From Porphyromonadaceae bacterium UBA7176 (GTDB lineage: Bacteria; Bacteroidota; Bacteroidia; Bacteroidales; Muribaculaceae), in contig DKVO01000041.1 in assembly GCA_002491245.1 (NCBI GenBank), forward strand, positions 12,158 to 55,457: 43,300 nt of DNA, in the 5' to 3' direction. The notes under the pieces are model-generated. The model searched no databases. It was not told the origin of the DNA and saw nothing but the letters and a program-made list of their open reading frames with translations. The position numbers were made by a program, and so were the translations under genes. This document shows positions 31,954 to 40,839 of this stretch, in pieces (position 1 is the stretch's first letter; the number at the start of each line of letters is the position of its first letter).

Positions 31954-33909
31954 TTATTTCTTGGTGATTTTAGCAGCGAAACCACCGCCGGGAGCCATGT
32001 GGATGGTCTTGTTGCCTTTGACGGGTTCGGTTATGTGTTTGTAGTCGTTGCCGTTGCGGTGGGCGTTGCGGCCGTCGATATACCAGTCGGCTACATAATT
32101 GCCGGCCGGGAGGAAAGAGAGGTCGACGGTGATGTCGCGCGGCGTCCAGTTAGTGATGCCGCCGATGTACCAGTCGTTGCCCTTGCGGCGAGCTGTGACG
32201 ATGTATTCGCCCATGTCGCCATCGAGGATTATAGTCTCGTCCCACACGGTGGGTATTTCGGCGATGTAGTCTGTGCAGTCCTGCTCGCGTATGTAGTTCG
32301 AGGGAGTGTCGCAGAGCATGTTGAGAGGCGAGTCGAAGATGGGGTAGAGGCCGAGCTGGTGGCAGCGTGTGCCCTGGCTCATGGGTTGCTCGTTGATAGC
32401 GGCATATTTGCCACGGGCGGCATTTACCATCGCGCCCTGGGTGTAGTCCATCGGGCCGGCGGCCTGACGGATGAAGGGCAGGAGAGCGTCGTAGCGCATG
32501 TGGTCTTCTTTCTCGGTGCCCCATTTGAGAGTCTCGAGGCCGTAGACACCTTCGGTATTGAGGACATTGGGCCATGTGCGGTTGATGCCTGCCGGGATGT
32601 GGTATCCGTGGAGGTCGAGCACCATGTTGTATTTGGCTGCGGTTTCGGCAGCGCGGTCGACGAACTGGTGTACCTTCTGATCGTTGCGGTCGAAGAAGTC
32701 GACTTTGAAGCCTTTGACGCCCATTTCGGAGTAGTGGCGGCAAACTTCCTCGAGGTCGCGCTCGAAAGGTACGTATCCGGCCCAGAGTATGATGCCAACG
32801 CCACGTTCCTTACCGTAGGCTACAAGCTCGGGGATATTGATTTCAGGAATGACGCTGAAGAGCTCGCCGCAACCTGGTACGCTCCATCCGTCGTCCATGA
32901 TGACGTATTCGATACCGTTCTTGCCGGCGAAGTCGATGTAGTATTTGTAGGTTTCCTGGTTGATGCCGGCCTCGAAGTCGACATTGTAGAGGTTCCATGC
33001 GTTCCACCAGTCCCAGGCAACCTTGCCGGGTTTGATCCAAGAAGTGTCTTCAATCCGGCTTTCGGGTGCGAGCTGGTAGGTGAGTTGGTTCTGTGCCAGA
33101 CCTTTGTCGTCGGGGCTTATAGCAGCGATACGCCAGGGGAGGCTCGAGGGACCGTCGAGGGCGGCGATGTAGTCTTCGCGCTCCTCCACAATCTTCTGTA
33201 TGTTGATGTATCCGCCTATCTTCTCAGTCTTAGGCACTTGCGGCAGTACGCCTTTGAGGGTGGTGCCTTCGGCGTGGTTGAGATAGAGGCCGGGGTAGTT
33301 GGAGAGGTCGCTTTCGGAGAAGAGTACCTTGATGTCGGCTGCCGGCTCAACGACGAGGGGCAGGAAAGCGAGGCGTTTGGGGTCGAGCTGCGAGATGGGG
33401 CACTCGGTGTAAAGGTTTTCGAATGAGTTGAAGAACTGGCGGTCGAAATCACCCTCGGCGCGTACATATGGCACGGTTGCAGGGTAGTCGCCTGCGAAGG
33501 TGTATTCGATTTTCTCGTCGACCACATTGACGGGTTTCTTGCCCGAGTATACCCAGTGGTATGCGATACCGTCGTTGTAGGCACGGAATACTATTGACCA
33601 ATCTTTGTCGGCCTTGAGGGTGAGCTGATTGTATTGGTCGGCAATAGTTGTGTTGCGGTAGAATGGTGACTGGATTGTACGGTCGACGCTTGTTGTTTTT
33701 GGCGATTTTACAGAGGTGAGGGTCTTGTTGCCGACAGTGATGCCGGCGGCGCCTGTGAAGGCTGTTTTGCCGTTGTAGGTAACTGTGTATTCGAGGTTGT
33801 CGGCCACGGAGGCTTTCAAGTTCCCGTCGGGCGAAGCTAAATTGTAGTCTCGTGCCATTACGGGCATACTCAGGCTTGCGACAGCGAGAGCAAGGATTAC
33901 TTTTTTCAT
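31954..33909 (-). CDS. GH97 enzyme, retaining alpha-galactosidase type (copy 1)
   Basis: A 651-residue exported GH97 enzyme with a signal peptide at 1-19 (LALAVASLSMPVMA). The N-terminal beta-sandwich spans about 20-285 and the barrel about 290-560. Asp404 in GFKVDFFDRNDQ is at the nucleophile position and Glu453 in VLNTEGVYG at the acid/base, as in the retaining alpha-galactosidase branch of GH97. It is a tandem duplicate of the gene at 34003: the first ~220 and last ~130 residues are nearly identical, while the central part differs and includes a three-residue indel near 345. It leads a two-gene unit with GH2 and has its own consensus promoter. Confidence 0.94.
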   Translation of the reverse strand: MKKVILALAVASLSMPVMARDYNLASPDGNLKASVADNLEYTVTYNGKTAFTGAAGITVGNKTLTSVKSPKTTSVDRTIQSPFYRNTTIADQYNQLTLKADKDWSIVFRAYNDGIAYHWVYSGKKPVNVVDEKIEYTFAGDYPATVPYVRAEGDFDRQFFNSFENLYTECPISQLDPKRLAFLPLVVEPAADIKVLFSESDLSNYPGLYLNHAEGTTLKGVLPQVPKTEKIGGYINIQKIVEEREDYIAALDGPSSLPWRIAAISPDDKGLAQNQLTYQLAPESRIEDTSWIKPGKVAWDWWNAWNLYNVDFEAGINQETYKYYIDFAGKNGIEYVIMDDGWSVPGCGELFSVIPEINIPELVAYGKERGVGIILWAGYVPFERDLEEVCRHYSEMGVKGFKVDFFDRNDQKVHQFVDRAAETAAKYNMVLDLHGYHIPAGINRTWPNVLNTEGVYGLETLKWGTEKEDHMRYDALLPFIRQAAGPMDYTQGAMVNAARGKYAAINEQPMSQGTRCHQLGLYPIFDSPLNMLCDTPSNYIREQDCTDYIAEIPTVWDETIILDGDMGEYIVTARRKGNDWYIGGITNWTPRDITVDLSFLPAGNYVADWYIDGRNAHRNGNDYKHITEPVKGNKTIHMAPGGGFAAKITKK

Positions 33910-33940
33910 TATTAAATTTGAGGTTAGGTTAAGTGCAATG

Positions 33941-33972
33941 CAAATTTAGTGATAAGTAGGGAGCAATACAAA
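33941..33972 (-). promoter_or_regulatory. Promoter for the GH97-GH2 operon
   Basis: On the minus strand TTTG (33969-33972), 20 nt and TAAATTTG (33941-33948) match the consensus exactly. It is located in the 93-bp gap between the tandem GH97 genes. Confidence 0.8.
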
Positions 33973-34002
33973 TTTGTCATAGCTCTAAAAAACTGCAGAT
34001 CT

Positions 34003-35946
34003 TCACTTTTTTGTGATCTTGGCAGCAAAACCACCGCCGGGAGCCATGTGGATGGTCTTGTTTCCTTTGACGGGTTCGGTTATGTGCTTGTAGTCGTTGC
34101 CGTTGCGGTGAGCGTTGCGGCCGTCGATATACCAGTCGGCTACATAATTGCCGGTCGGGAGGAAAGAGAGGTCGACGGTGATGTCGCGCGGCGTCCAGTT
34201 AGTGATGCCACCGATGTACCAGTCATCGCCTTTACGACGGGCTGTGATGATGTATTCACCCATGTCGCCGTCGAGAATGATGGTCTCATCCCAGACCGTC
34301 GGTATGGCAGCGATGAAGTCGGTGCAGTCCTGCTCGCGTATGTAGTTCGAGGGAGTGTCGCAGAGCATGTTGAGAGGCGAGTCGAAGATGGGGTAGAGGC
34401 CGAGCTGGTGGCAGCGTGTGCCCTGGCTCATGGGTTGTCCTTCGCAGGCGTAGAATTTACCTTTGGCTGCATTTACCATCGCACCTTGGGTATAGTCCAT
34501 CGGTCCTCCGGCCTGGCGCACGAAGGCAGCTGTGGCATCGTAGCGTACCTGATCTCTATCGTTGACCCACTTCAAGTTTTCGAGACCATATACACCTTCG
34601 GTATTGAGCACGTTGGGCCATTTGCGGTTGATGCCTGCCGGGATGTGGTATCCGTGGAGGTCGAGCACCATGTTGTATTTTGCAGCAAGAGCGGATATGT
34701 GGTCGATGAAAGCCGCCATCTGTTGGTCGTTGCGGTCGAAGAAATCGACTTTGAAACCTTTGATACCCATTTGGGAGTAGTGACGGTATATCTCCTCGAG
34801 GTCGCGTTCGAACGGAACATATCCGGCCCATAGAATGATATCGACACCGCGGTCTTTACCGTATTTGACGAGCGCCGGAAGGTCGAGTGTAGGTCTTACA
34901 TCGAAAAGATTATCTTCGTACCAGCCGCCATCGAGTATGATGTATTCGATGCCGTTTTTGGAAGCGAAATCGATGAAGTACTTATAAGTATCCTGATTGA
35001 TGCCGGCTTCAAAATCCACCCCGATAATGTTGCTTTCATTCCACCATTCCCAGGCCACTTTTCCGGGTTTGATCCAGGAAATGTCGTCAATCCGGCTTTC
35101 CGGGGCGAGGAGGTAGGTCAGTTGAGTGCTCGCGAGCCCTTTGTCGTCGGGTGTCACAGCAGCGATGCGCCAGGGAAGAGAGGCCGGGCCGGAGAGGGCG
35201 GCGATGTAGTCTTCACGCTCATCGACAACTCTCTGGATGTTGCCGCTTCCACCTACACTCGTCTTTTTAGGCACCCTTGGCAGGACTCCGGTGAAAGTAA
35301 GACCTTTTGCGCGGTTGAGAAACAGACCAGGGTAGTTGGAGAGGTCGCTTTCGGAGAAGAGTACCTTGATGTCGGCTGCCGGCTCAACGACGAGGGGCAG
35401 GAAAGCGAGGCGTTTTGGGTCGAGCTGCGAGATGGGGCATTCGGTGTAGGTGTTTTCGAACGAATTGAAGAATTGATTCTCAAAATCACCTTCTTTAGTT
35501 ACATATGGCACGGTTGCAGGGTAGTCGCCTGCGAAGGTATATTCGATTTTTTCGTCGACCACGTTGACGGGTTTCTTGCCCGAGTATACCCAGTGGTATG
35601 CGATACCGTCGTTGTAGGCACGGAATACTATCGACCAATCTTTGTCGGCCTTGAGGGTGAGCTGATTGTATTTGTCGTCAATAGTGGTGCTGCGGTAGAA
35701 GGGCGACTGGATAGTCTGGTCGACACTGGTGGTTTTGGGTGATTTTACAGAGGAAAGGGTCTTGTTGCCGACGGTGATGCCGGCTGCGCCTGTGAAGGCT
35801 GTTTTGCCGTTGTAGGTAACTGTGTATTCGAGGTTGTCGGCCACGGTGGCTTTCAGGTTCCCGTCGGGCGAAGCTAAATTGTAGTCTCGCGCCATTACAG
35901 GCATACTCAGGCTTGCGACAGCGAGAGCAAGGATTACTTTTTTCAT
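34003..35946 (-). CDS. GH97 enzyme, retaining alpha-galactosidase type (copy 2)
   Basis: A 647-residue paralog of the neighbouring GH97 gene, with the same signal peptide, domain plan, nucleophile (Asp near 400 in GFKVDFFDRNDQ) and acid/base (VLNTEGVYG). Differences gather in the barrel loops: WNESNIIGVDF against WNAWNLYNVDF, DGGWYEDNLFDV against DDGWSVPGCGEL, and YACEGQPMSQ against AAINEQPMSQ. These are the loops that line the active site, so the copies may recognise different aglycones. The 24-bp segment at the start codon and leader (35944-35967) is identical to that of copy 1. The gene probably forms its own transcript, since copy 1 has its own promoter. Confidence 0.94.
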   Translation of the reverse strand: MKKVILALAVASLSMPVMARDYNLASPDGNLKATVADNLEYTVTYNGKTAFTGAAGITVGNKTLSSVKSPKTTSVDQTIQSPFYRSTTIDDKYNQLTLKADKDWSIVFRAYNDGIAYHWVYSGKKPVNVVDEKIEYTFAGDYPATVPYVTKEGDFENQFFNSFENTYTECPISQLDPKRLAFLPLVVEPAADIKVLFSESDLSNYPGLFLNRAKGLTFTGVLPRVPKKTSVGGSGNIQRVVDEREDYIAALSGPASLPWRIAAVTPDDKGLASTQLTYLLAPESRIDDISWIKPGKVAWEWWNESNIIGVDFEAGINQDTYKYFIDFASKNGIEYIILDGGWYEDNLFDVRPTLDLPALVKYGKDRGVDIILWAGYVPFERDLEEIYRHYSQMGIKGFKVDFFDRNDQQMAAFIDHISALAAKYNMVLDLHGYHIPAGINRKWPNVLNTEGVYGLENLKWVNDRDQVRYDATAAFVRQAGGPMDYTQGAMVNAAKGKFYACEGQPMSQGTRCHQLGLYPIFDSPLNMLCDTPSNYIREQDCTDFIAAIPTVWDETIILDGDMGEYIITARRKGDDWYIGGITNWTPRDITVDLSFLPTGNYVADWYIDGRNAHRNGNDYKHITEPVKGNKTIHMAPGGGFAAKITKK

Positions 35947-35984
35947 TATTAAATTTGAGGTTAGGTTTCTGCAGAAAGATATTG

Positions 35985-35992
35985 CAAAAATA
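35985..35992 (-). promoter_or_regulatory. Possible -7 element for GH97 copy 2
   Basis: TATTTTTG on the minus strand fits TAnnTTTG, 38 bp upstream of the start. No TTTG lies at the expected spacing, so this is weak. Confidence 0.35.
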
Positions 35993-36106
35993 CGTAAATA
36001 AATTTATTTGTAGCATATATTAAGACGATTCACAGGAAGAATGACGAAAAAGTATCTCTGTTTTTAAATAATTTTAACCACAAGGCCGGTGAAAACATGT
36101 GATATT

Positions 36107-36138
36107 TTTGTTTGAATGGTGTTAATGTGCTAAATTTG
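36107..36138 (+). promoter_or_regulatory. Promoter for the acyl-CoA synthetase gene
   Basis: TTTG at 36107-36110, a 20-nt spacer and TAAATTTG at 36131-36138 match the consensus exactly. The leader to the ATG is about 65 nt and contains a hairpin followed by T6. Confidence 0.8.
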
Positions 36139-36169
36139 CCGCGTACCCACGGGATGTGGTGTCGCTAAA

Positions 36170-36192
36170 ACTTTCGTGCGAAAGTGTTTTTT
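36170..36192 (+). promoter_or_regulatory. Leader hairpin with T-run
   Basis: A 6-bp stem ACTTTC/GAAAGT with a GTGC loop is followed by TGTTTTTT, inside the leader of the acyl-CoA synthetase gene and 18 bp before its ATG. It looks like a weak attenuator, but the stem is short and has few GC pairs. Confidence 0.3.
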
Positions 36193-36210
36193 ATTGTAAC
36201 TTAATGTATT

Positions 36211-37890
36211 ATGCTTGAAAGATTTTTAAAGCAGACCAGATTTGTTTCTTACGACGATTTTATGGCCAATTTCGACCTCTCGGTGCCCGAAAATTTTAAT
36301 TTCGGCTATGATGTCGTTGACAAGTGGGCAGAGGAAGCCCCTGATAAAGTGTGCCTTACCTGGACTGACGAGCACGGTGGCCGCGAGTCGTACACTTATG
36401 CCGACATGAAGGATGCGACCGACCGGACGGCATCGTTTTTCGCCTCGCTCGGCATAGGCCGCGGCGACCGTGTGATGCTTGTGCTCAAGCGTCGCCGTCA
36501 GTTCTGGTTCTCGATAATCGCGCTCCATAAACTCGGTGCTGTGGCTATTCCGGCGACACATCTGCTCATGCCCCACGATATAGTGTACCGCTGCCAGAAG
36601 GCTCATATCAAAGCGATAGTGGCGGCCGGAGAGGCCGATCTGACGGCGCGTATCGCAGAAGCCCTGCCCGAATGCCCGACGGTGGAAGCTCTTGTGTCGA
36701 CGGGTCCGAGTGTGCCCGACGGATGGCATGATTTCGACACCGGCATGGCGTCGGCGGCTCCTTTTGTGAAGCCCGGATCTGTGAATGCTAACACCGACAT
36801 CATGCTGCTCTATTTCACGTCAGGAACAACGGGTGAGCCTAAGATGGTTGCCCATGACTTCACCTATCCGCTGGGTCACATCATCACGGCATCGTGCTGG
36901 CATAATCTCGACGCCTCGAGCCGGCATCTTACTTTGGCCGACACGGGCTGGGGTAAGGCTGTGTGGGGCAAGCTTTACGGGCAATGGATTGCCGGGGCGG
37001 AGGTGTTTGTGTATGATTACGACAAGTTTGTGCCGGCCGACATACTCCGCCTGTTGGCCGAGAACCGGATAACGTCGTTCTGCGCACCCCCGACGGTGTT
37101 CCGTTTCCTGATCCGCGAGAATGTAGGCGATTACGACCTCTCGGCGTTGCGCTACTGCACGATAGCCGGGGAGGCACTCAATCCGTCGGTTTTCGAGGAT
37201 TGGAAACGCCTCACGGGTATCAAGCTCATGGAAGGTTTCGGCCAGACCGAGACTACGCTCACGGTGGGGACTTACCCTTGGGTAGAGCCTCGGCCCGGCT
37301 CGATGGGCAAGAAGGGTCCGCAGTACGATATCGATCTTGTAGACTCAGAGGGCCACACTGTTGCTGATGGAGAGGAGGGTGAGATTGTGATACATGTGGG
37401 CGAGAAACGGCCTGTGGGCCTTTTCCGGGAGTATCTTGATGACCCGGCCCTGACGTCTGCTGCGATGCACGACGGCCTCTACCATACCGGTGATGTGGCT
37501 GTACGTGATAAGGATGGATACTACTGGTTTGTGGGTCGCACGGACGATGTGATAAAGTCGTCGGGCTACCGTATCGGGCCGTTCGAGGTTGAGAGTGCGC
37601 TGATGAAACATCCGGCAGTGGTGGAGTGTGCGATAACGGGAGTTCCCGACGATATCCGCGGCCAGGTGGTGAAAGCGACTGTTGTTCTTGCTTCCGATTA
37701 TCTCGAGGCTGATAAAGAAGCGCTTGCGAAGGAGCTGCAGGATTTTGTGAAACATGCGACGGCGCCTTACAAATATCCGCGCATCGTGGAGTTTGTTGAC
37801 GAACTGCCCAAGACAATCAGTGGTAAAATCAGGCGAGTGGCCTTGAGGCAACCTTACCAGAGCCGCAATAACCCGGACAAGTTAGGATGA
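36211..37890 (+). CDS. AMP-binding acyl-CoA synthetase-like enzyme
   Basis: A 559-residue cytoplasmic ANL-superfamily adenylate-forming enzyme, which activates a carboxylate with ATP and, in this branch, transfers it to CoA. The P-loop is TSGTTGEPK at 203-211, the A5-type motif GFGQTETT at 342-349, the A7 motif YHTGD at 424-428, and the hinge KSSGYRIGPFEVES. The catalytic lysine is Lys539 in PKTISGKIRR. GKAVWGKLYGQWIAGAEVFVYD is typical of the medium-chain acyl-CoA synthetase/acetyl-CoA synthetase-like group. The acid substrate cannot be read; short, medium or aromatic acids are possible. Third codon positions are rich in G and T, unlike plus-strand genes near 5-7 kb. The gene is monocistronic between its own promoter and terminator. 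Confidence 0.93.
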   Translation: MLERFLKQTRFVSYDDFMANFDLSVPENFNFGYDVVDKWAEEAPDKVCLTWTDEHGGRESYTYADMKDATDRTASFFASLGIGRGDRVMLVLKRRRQFWFSIIALHKLGAVAIPATHLLMPHDIVYRCQKAHIKAIVAAGEADLTARIAEALPECPTVEALVSTGPSVPDGWHDFDTGMASAAPFVKPGSVNANTDIMLLYFTSGTTGEPKMVAHDFTYPLGHIITASCWHNLDASSRHLTLADTGWGKAVWGKLYGQWIAGAEVFVYDYDKFVPADILRLLAENRITSFCAPPTVFRFLIRENVGDYDLSALRYCTIAGEALNPSVFEDWKRLTGIKLMEGFGQTETTLTVGTYPWVEPRPGSMGKKGPQYDIDLVDSEGHTVADGEEGEIVIHVGEKRPVGLFREYLDDPALTSAAMHDGLYHTGDVAVRDKDGYYWFVGRTDDVIKSSGYRIGPFEVESALMKHPAVVECAITGVPDDIRGQVVKATVVLASDYLEADKEALAKELQDFVKHATAPYKYPRIVEFVDELPKTISGKIRRVALRQPYQSRNNPDKLG

Positions 37891-37918
37891 AAAAGAGCGC
37901 GAATTTCGCGCTCTTTTT
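37891..37918 (+). terminator. Terminator after the acyl-CoA synthetase gene
   Basis: A 13-bp stem AAAAGAGCGCGAA/TTCGCGCTCTTTT with a very small loop is followed by one more T. It begins immediately after the stop codon. Confidence 0.9.
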
Positions 37919-37932
37919 AGTTCTTTAGCAGC

Positions 37933-37965
37933 CTTTTGGCACGACTCGGAGAGTCGCGCTCCTAT
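37933..37965 (+). repeat. Single copy of the right-end repeat core
   Basis: This 33-bp segment is identical to 43083-43115 in the right-end tandem array and includes the triloop hairpin CGACTC-GGA-GAGTCG. It sits 15 bp after a terminator and just before the 3' end of a convergent gene. Confidence 0.8.
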
Positions 37966-37977
37966 TTTGCTACTATC

Positions 37978-38784
37978 TTATTTTTCGCGGAGGACGCTGA
38001 GCCAGGTGGATAGTTCGTGCTGCCACTCGGGTTTGTATTTGAAGTTGTCGCCGAAGCCCCAGCCGTGTCCGCCGGTGGGATAGATGACGAGAGATGCCGG
38101 GACGCGGTTCTTGACCAGGGCGGTGTAGTAGTCGACACCGTTTGCGACCGGCACGACATCGTCGTCGCTCGAGAAGAAGATTATTGCCGGGGGAGTGTCG
38201 GAAGTGACCATGAGGTTGTTGCTGTAGACGTGCTCGTCGCCTGGTGTGGGGTTCGGGCCGAGGAGGTTGTCGTGAGTGCCCATGTGGGTGTACGACCTGT
38301 CCATCGTGATGACGGGGTAGAAAAGTATCTGGAAGTCGGGACGAGAAGTAGCGTCGTAATGTGTTGCGACGGTGCTTGCGAGGTGTCCGCCGGCCGAGAA
38401 GCCCATGATGCCTATTTTGTCGATGCCGTATTTGGCAGCGTTCTGACGGAGCACGCGTACGGCCTGACGAGCGTCGTTTCCGGGGACGAGAGTGCGACCT
38501 TTTGGCAGACGGTATTGGAGGACTGCGAGTGTTATGCCCTGATCGTTGAACCATTTAGCGAAGTTATGACCTTCATGGTCGACGGCGCGCATGCCATATC
38601 CACCGCCGGGGCAGCAAACGATGGCTTGTCCGTTTGGTTTGGCGGCCGGGTAGATGTAGATTTCGGGAGTTTCGTCGCCTTCGAAAGTAGAGTCGGGGTA
38701 TAACTGGACAGTAATCGGTTTTGCTGCAGCGGCCGAAAAGAAGCCTAAAACAGCGATTAGAATGGCTAAAATAGATTTTTTCAT
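37978..38784 (-). CDS. Exported alpha/beta-hydrolase esterase
   Basis: A 268-residue exported alpha/beta-hydrolase with a signal peptide at 1-21 (AILIAVLGFFSAAAA). The oxyanion-hole motif is PGGGYG at 59-64, the nucleophile Ser130 in GFSAGGHL, the acid near Asp208-209 (FSSDDDVVP) and His240 in GGHGWG. This matches the group annotated as acetyl xylan esterases or bifunctional feruloyl/acetyl xylan esterases, which remove acetyl or feruloyl groups from plant glycans; which ester it cleaves is not visible. It is transcribed divergently from the sialate O-acetylesterase-GH42 operon. Confidence 0.9.
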   Translation of the reverse strand: MKKSILAILIAVLGFFSAAAAKPITVQLYPDSTFEGDETPEIYIYPAAKPNGQAIVCCPGGGYGMRAVDHEGHNFAKWFNDQGITLAVLQYRLPKGRTLVPGNDARQAVRVLRQNAAKYGIDKIGIMGFSAGGHLASTVATHYDATSRPDFQILFYPVITMDRSYTHMGTHDNLLGPNPTPGDEHVYSNNLMVTSDTPPAIIFFSSDDDVVPVANGVDYYTALVKNRVPASLVIYPTGGHGWGFGDNFKYKPEWQHELSTWLSVLREK

Positions 38785-38808
38785 GGTTTTTTGTTAAGAT
38801 ATCGGGCA

Positions 38809-38840
38809 CAAATTTACAATTTTATTGAAAATCGGGCAAT
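38809..38840 (-). promoter_or_regulatory. Promoter for the esterase gene
   Basis: On the minus strand ATTG, 20 nt and TAAATTTG match the consensus with one mismatch in the -33 element. It lies 24 bp upstream of the ATG. Confidence 0.65.
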
Positions 38841-38860
38841 CTTTGGTGGCAGAAATGTCG

Positions 38861-38868
38861 TAACTTTG
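38861..38868 (+). promoter_or_regulatory. -7 element for the SGNH esterase-GH42 operon
   Basis: TAACTTTG followed by CA matches TAnnTTTG. The -33 position lacks TTTG. It would give a leader of about 50 nt and is back to back with the esterase promoter. Confidence 0.55.
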
Positions 38869-38925
38869 CAAAACGAATAAAACAAGATAAATAAACCTAT
38901 AACCTGTTATCCTTACGATAATATC

Positions 38926-40839
38926 ATGAAACAAACTATTTTAGCCGCGGCACTCGCGCTTTGCGCCCTCGGAGTGTCGGCGAAGGTCGAACTACCTAAA
39001 TTCTTTACCGACAACATGGTTGTGCAGCAGAACGCCGAACTGACCATACCCGGCATGGCTACCCCCGGGAGCAAGGTGACTGTTAGCACTGACTGGCTTG
39101 CCAAACCAGTGAACGTGACAGCAGGCAAGGATGGCCGTTTTGCCGTCAAGGTGAAGACTCCGGCAGCCGGAGGCCCGTACACGATTGTCGTGAGCGACGG
39201 GAAGGATAAAAAAATACTCCAGAATGTGCTTTCGGGAGAGGTGTGGCTTTGCTCGGGTCAGTCGAACATGGAGTTTCCGGTCAAGGGAGACTGGGCTCGA
39301 CTGATGGATGCTGATGAGGTTGTGGCACAGATGCAGCGCCCTGCTCTCCGATTGTTGCAGGTCAAAAATACGACGTCGCTGAGACCGCTCGAAGATGCCG
39401 AAATAGAGATGGGCTGGGTTGAGTCGTCGCCTTCGGCTGCCGGATTTTCGGCTATCGGCTATCTTTGCGGCAAGATGTTGCAGGATTCGCTCAATGTCCC
39501 CGTGGGAGTGATTGACGCCACCTGGGGCGGCACACCAGTGGAAGCGTGGACACCGCTTGAAGGAGTGAAGGGTATTGCAGGCTTTGAATATGCCGTTGAG
39601 AATTTTGTGAACGGTGTACAAACGACAGCAACCGAGGTTATAGACCAGATGGTGAAGAAGGCTTATGACAAGTATCAGTCGCCCGACAAGATTCGTCTTG
39701 ATTTCGACAAGGGAGTGATGCAGAAGGGTAAGGCGTGGGGTAAGATGCCTGTGCCCGGATATTGGGAGCAGAGCGTGTTGCCCGACTTCAATGGAATTGT
39801 ATTCATGCAGTATGAGCTTGAGTTGCCAGCCGAAGCGGCCGGAAAAGCACTTGACCTTCATCTGGGGTCTATCGATGATATCGACGATACTTACTTCAAT
39901 GGAGTGCATGTGGGTGGTAAGTTCGCCCATAATGATGTTCGCGACTACAAGGTTGACGGCAATCTTGTGAAGGCCGGAAAGAATGTGATAACAGTGCGTG
40001 TTTTAGATACGGGCGGAGAAGGCGGTATCTACAAGTCGTGCCATGCGAGCGTAGGCGGCAAGACCTACAGCCTTGATGGTGACTGGAATTATGCAGTTGC
40101 TGCTAAGGATGTGGAGGCGGTGACTTTCCCCGGTAGCGCCCTCTACCCGACGGTACTCTACAATGCGATGATCAATCCGTTGACTGTTATGCCAGTGGCC
40201 GGAGTATTCTGGTACCAGGGCTGCAATAATGTGGGTCGCGACAAGCAGTATGAGGCTTGTTTCAAATCGATGATAGAGAACTGGCGCAAGGAGTTCAACG
40301 AACCTGAGATGCCGTTTTATTTCGTGCAGTTGGCCGGTTTCTTGCAGCCTGTGACAGTACAGCCCGAGTCGCAGTGGGCACTTCTGCGCCAGGCCCAGGC
40401 TAAAGCTCTCGAGCTGCCCAACACGGGAATGGCTACTGCTATCGACCTTGGCAATCCGATTGATATCCACCCGACCAACAAGGCAGAGGTGGCCCGTCGT
40501 CTCGGTCTGCTTGCGCTTGACAAGACTTATAATCGCAAGGTTGTGAGCGAGGCTCCGGTGTGTGTCGCTTCAAATCAGAAAGATAATAAGGTGACGGTTG
40601 TGTTTAGCGGAGAGGTGAGCGCCGTAGGTGGCGTGCCGACCGGTTTTATCATCGGTGACAAGGAAGGCAACTGGGCATATGCGAATGCGAAATTTGTGAA
40701 CGGCACGACGATAGAGCTTTCATCGCCCCTTGTCAAGAATCCAGTGGCCGTTCGCTACAACTGGGCCGACTACCCCGGCGGCAATCTCTACGGGGCCAAT
40801 AAAATTGCGGTATCACCTTTTGCAACAGATTTGCGATGA
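38926..40839 (+). CDS. Sialate O-acetylesterase-type SGNH esterase
   Basis: A 637-residue exported esterase with a signal peptide at 1-19 (LAAALALCALGVSA). A small beta domain (20-100) precedes the SGNH core: block I CSGQSNMEF with Ser113, then IDATWGGTPVEAW, block III-like FWYQGCNN, and Asp513/His515 in DIHPTNK. Between about 270 and 400 the core is interrupted by a GH2-like jelly-roll (FNGIVFMQYELELP, DTYFNGVHVGG), as in many sialate O-acetylesterase-annotated proteins of Bacteroidetes. In most relatives the third block is YQGESN, so the Cys-Asn here is unusual. Family members remove O-acetyl groups from sialic acid or plant polysaccharides. Its stop overlaps the GH42 start as ATGA. Confidence 0.92.
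   Translation: MKQTILAAALALCALGVSAKVELPKFFTDNMVVQQNAELTIPGMATPGSKVTVSTDWLAKPVNVTAGKDGRFAVKVKTPAAGGPYTIVVSDGKDKKILQNVLSGEVWLCSGQSNMEFPVKGDWARLMDADEVVAQMQRPALRLLQVKNTTSLRPLEDAEIEMGWVESSPSAAGFSAIGYLCGKMLQDSLNVPVGVIDATWGGTPVEAWTPLEGVKGIAGFEYAVENFVNGVQTTATEVIDQMVKKAYDKYQSPDKIRLDFDKGVMQKGKAWGKMPVPGYWEQSVLPDFNGIVFMQYELELPAEAAGKALDLHLGSIDDIDDTYFNGVHVGGKFAHNDVRDYKVDGNLVKAGKNVITVRVLDTGGEGGIYKSCHASVGGKTYSLDGDWNYAVAAKDVEAVTFPGSALYPTVLYNAMINPLTVMPVAGVFWYQGCNNVGRDKQYEACFKSMIENWRKEFNEPEMPFYFVQLAGFLQPVTVQPESQWALLRQAQAKALELPNTGMATAIDLGNPIDIHPTNKAEVARRLGLLALDKTYNRKVVSEAPVCVASNQKDNKVTVVFSGEVSAVGGVPTGFIIGDKEGNWAYANAKFVNGTTIELSSPLVKNPVAVRYNWADYPGGNLYGANKIAVSPFATDLR

Noticed and set aside
30030..31967. A 645-codon plus-strand frame opposite GH2
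   Set aside because: Antisense shadow of a well-supported GH2 gene, valine-rich and without family features.
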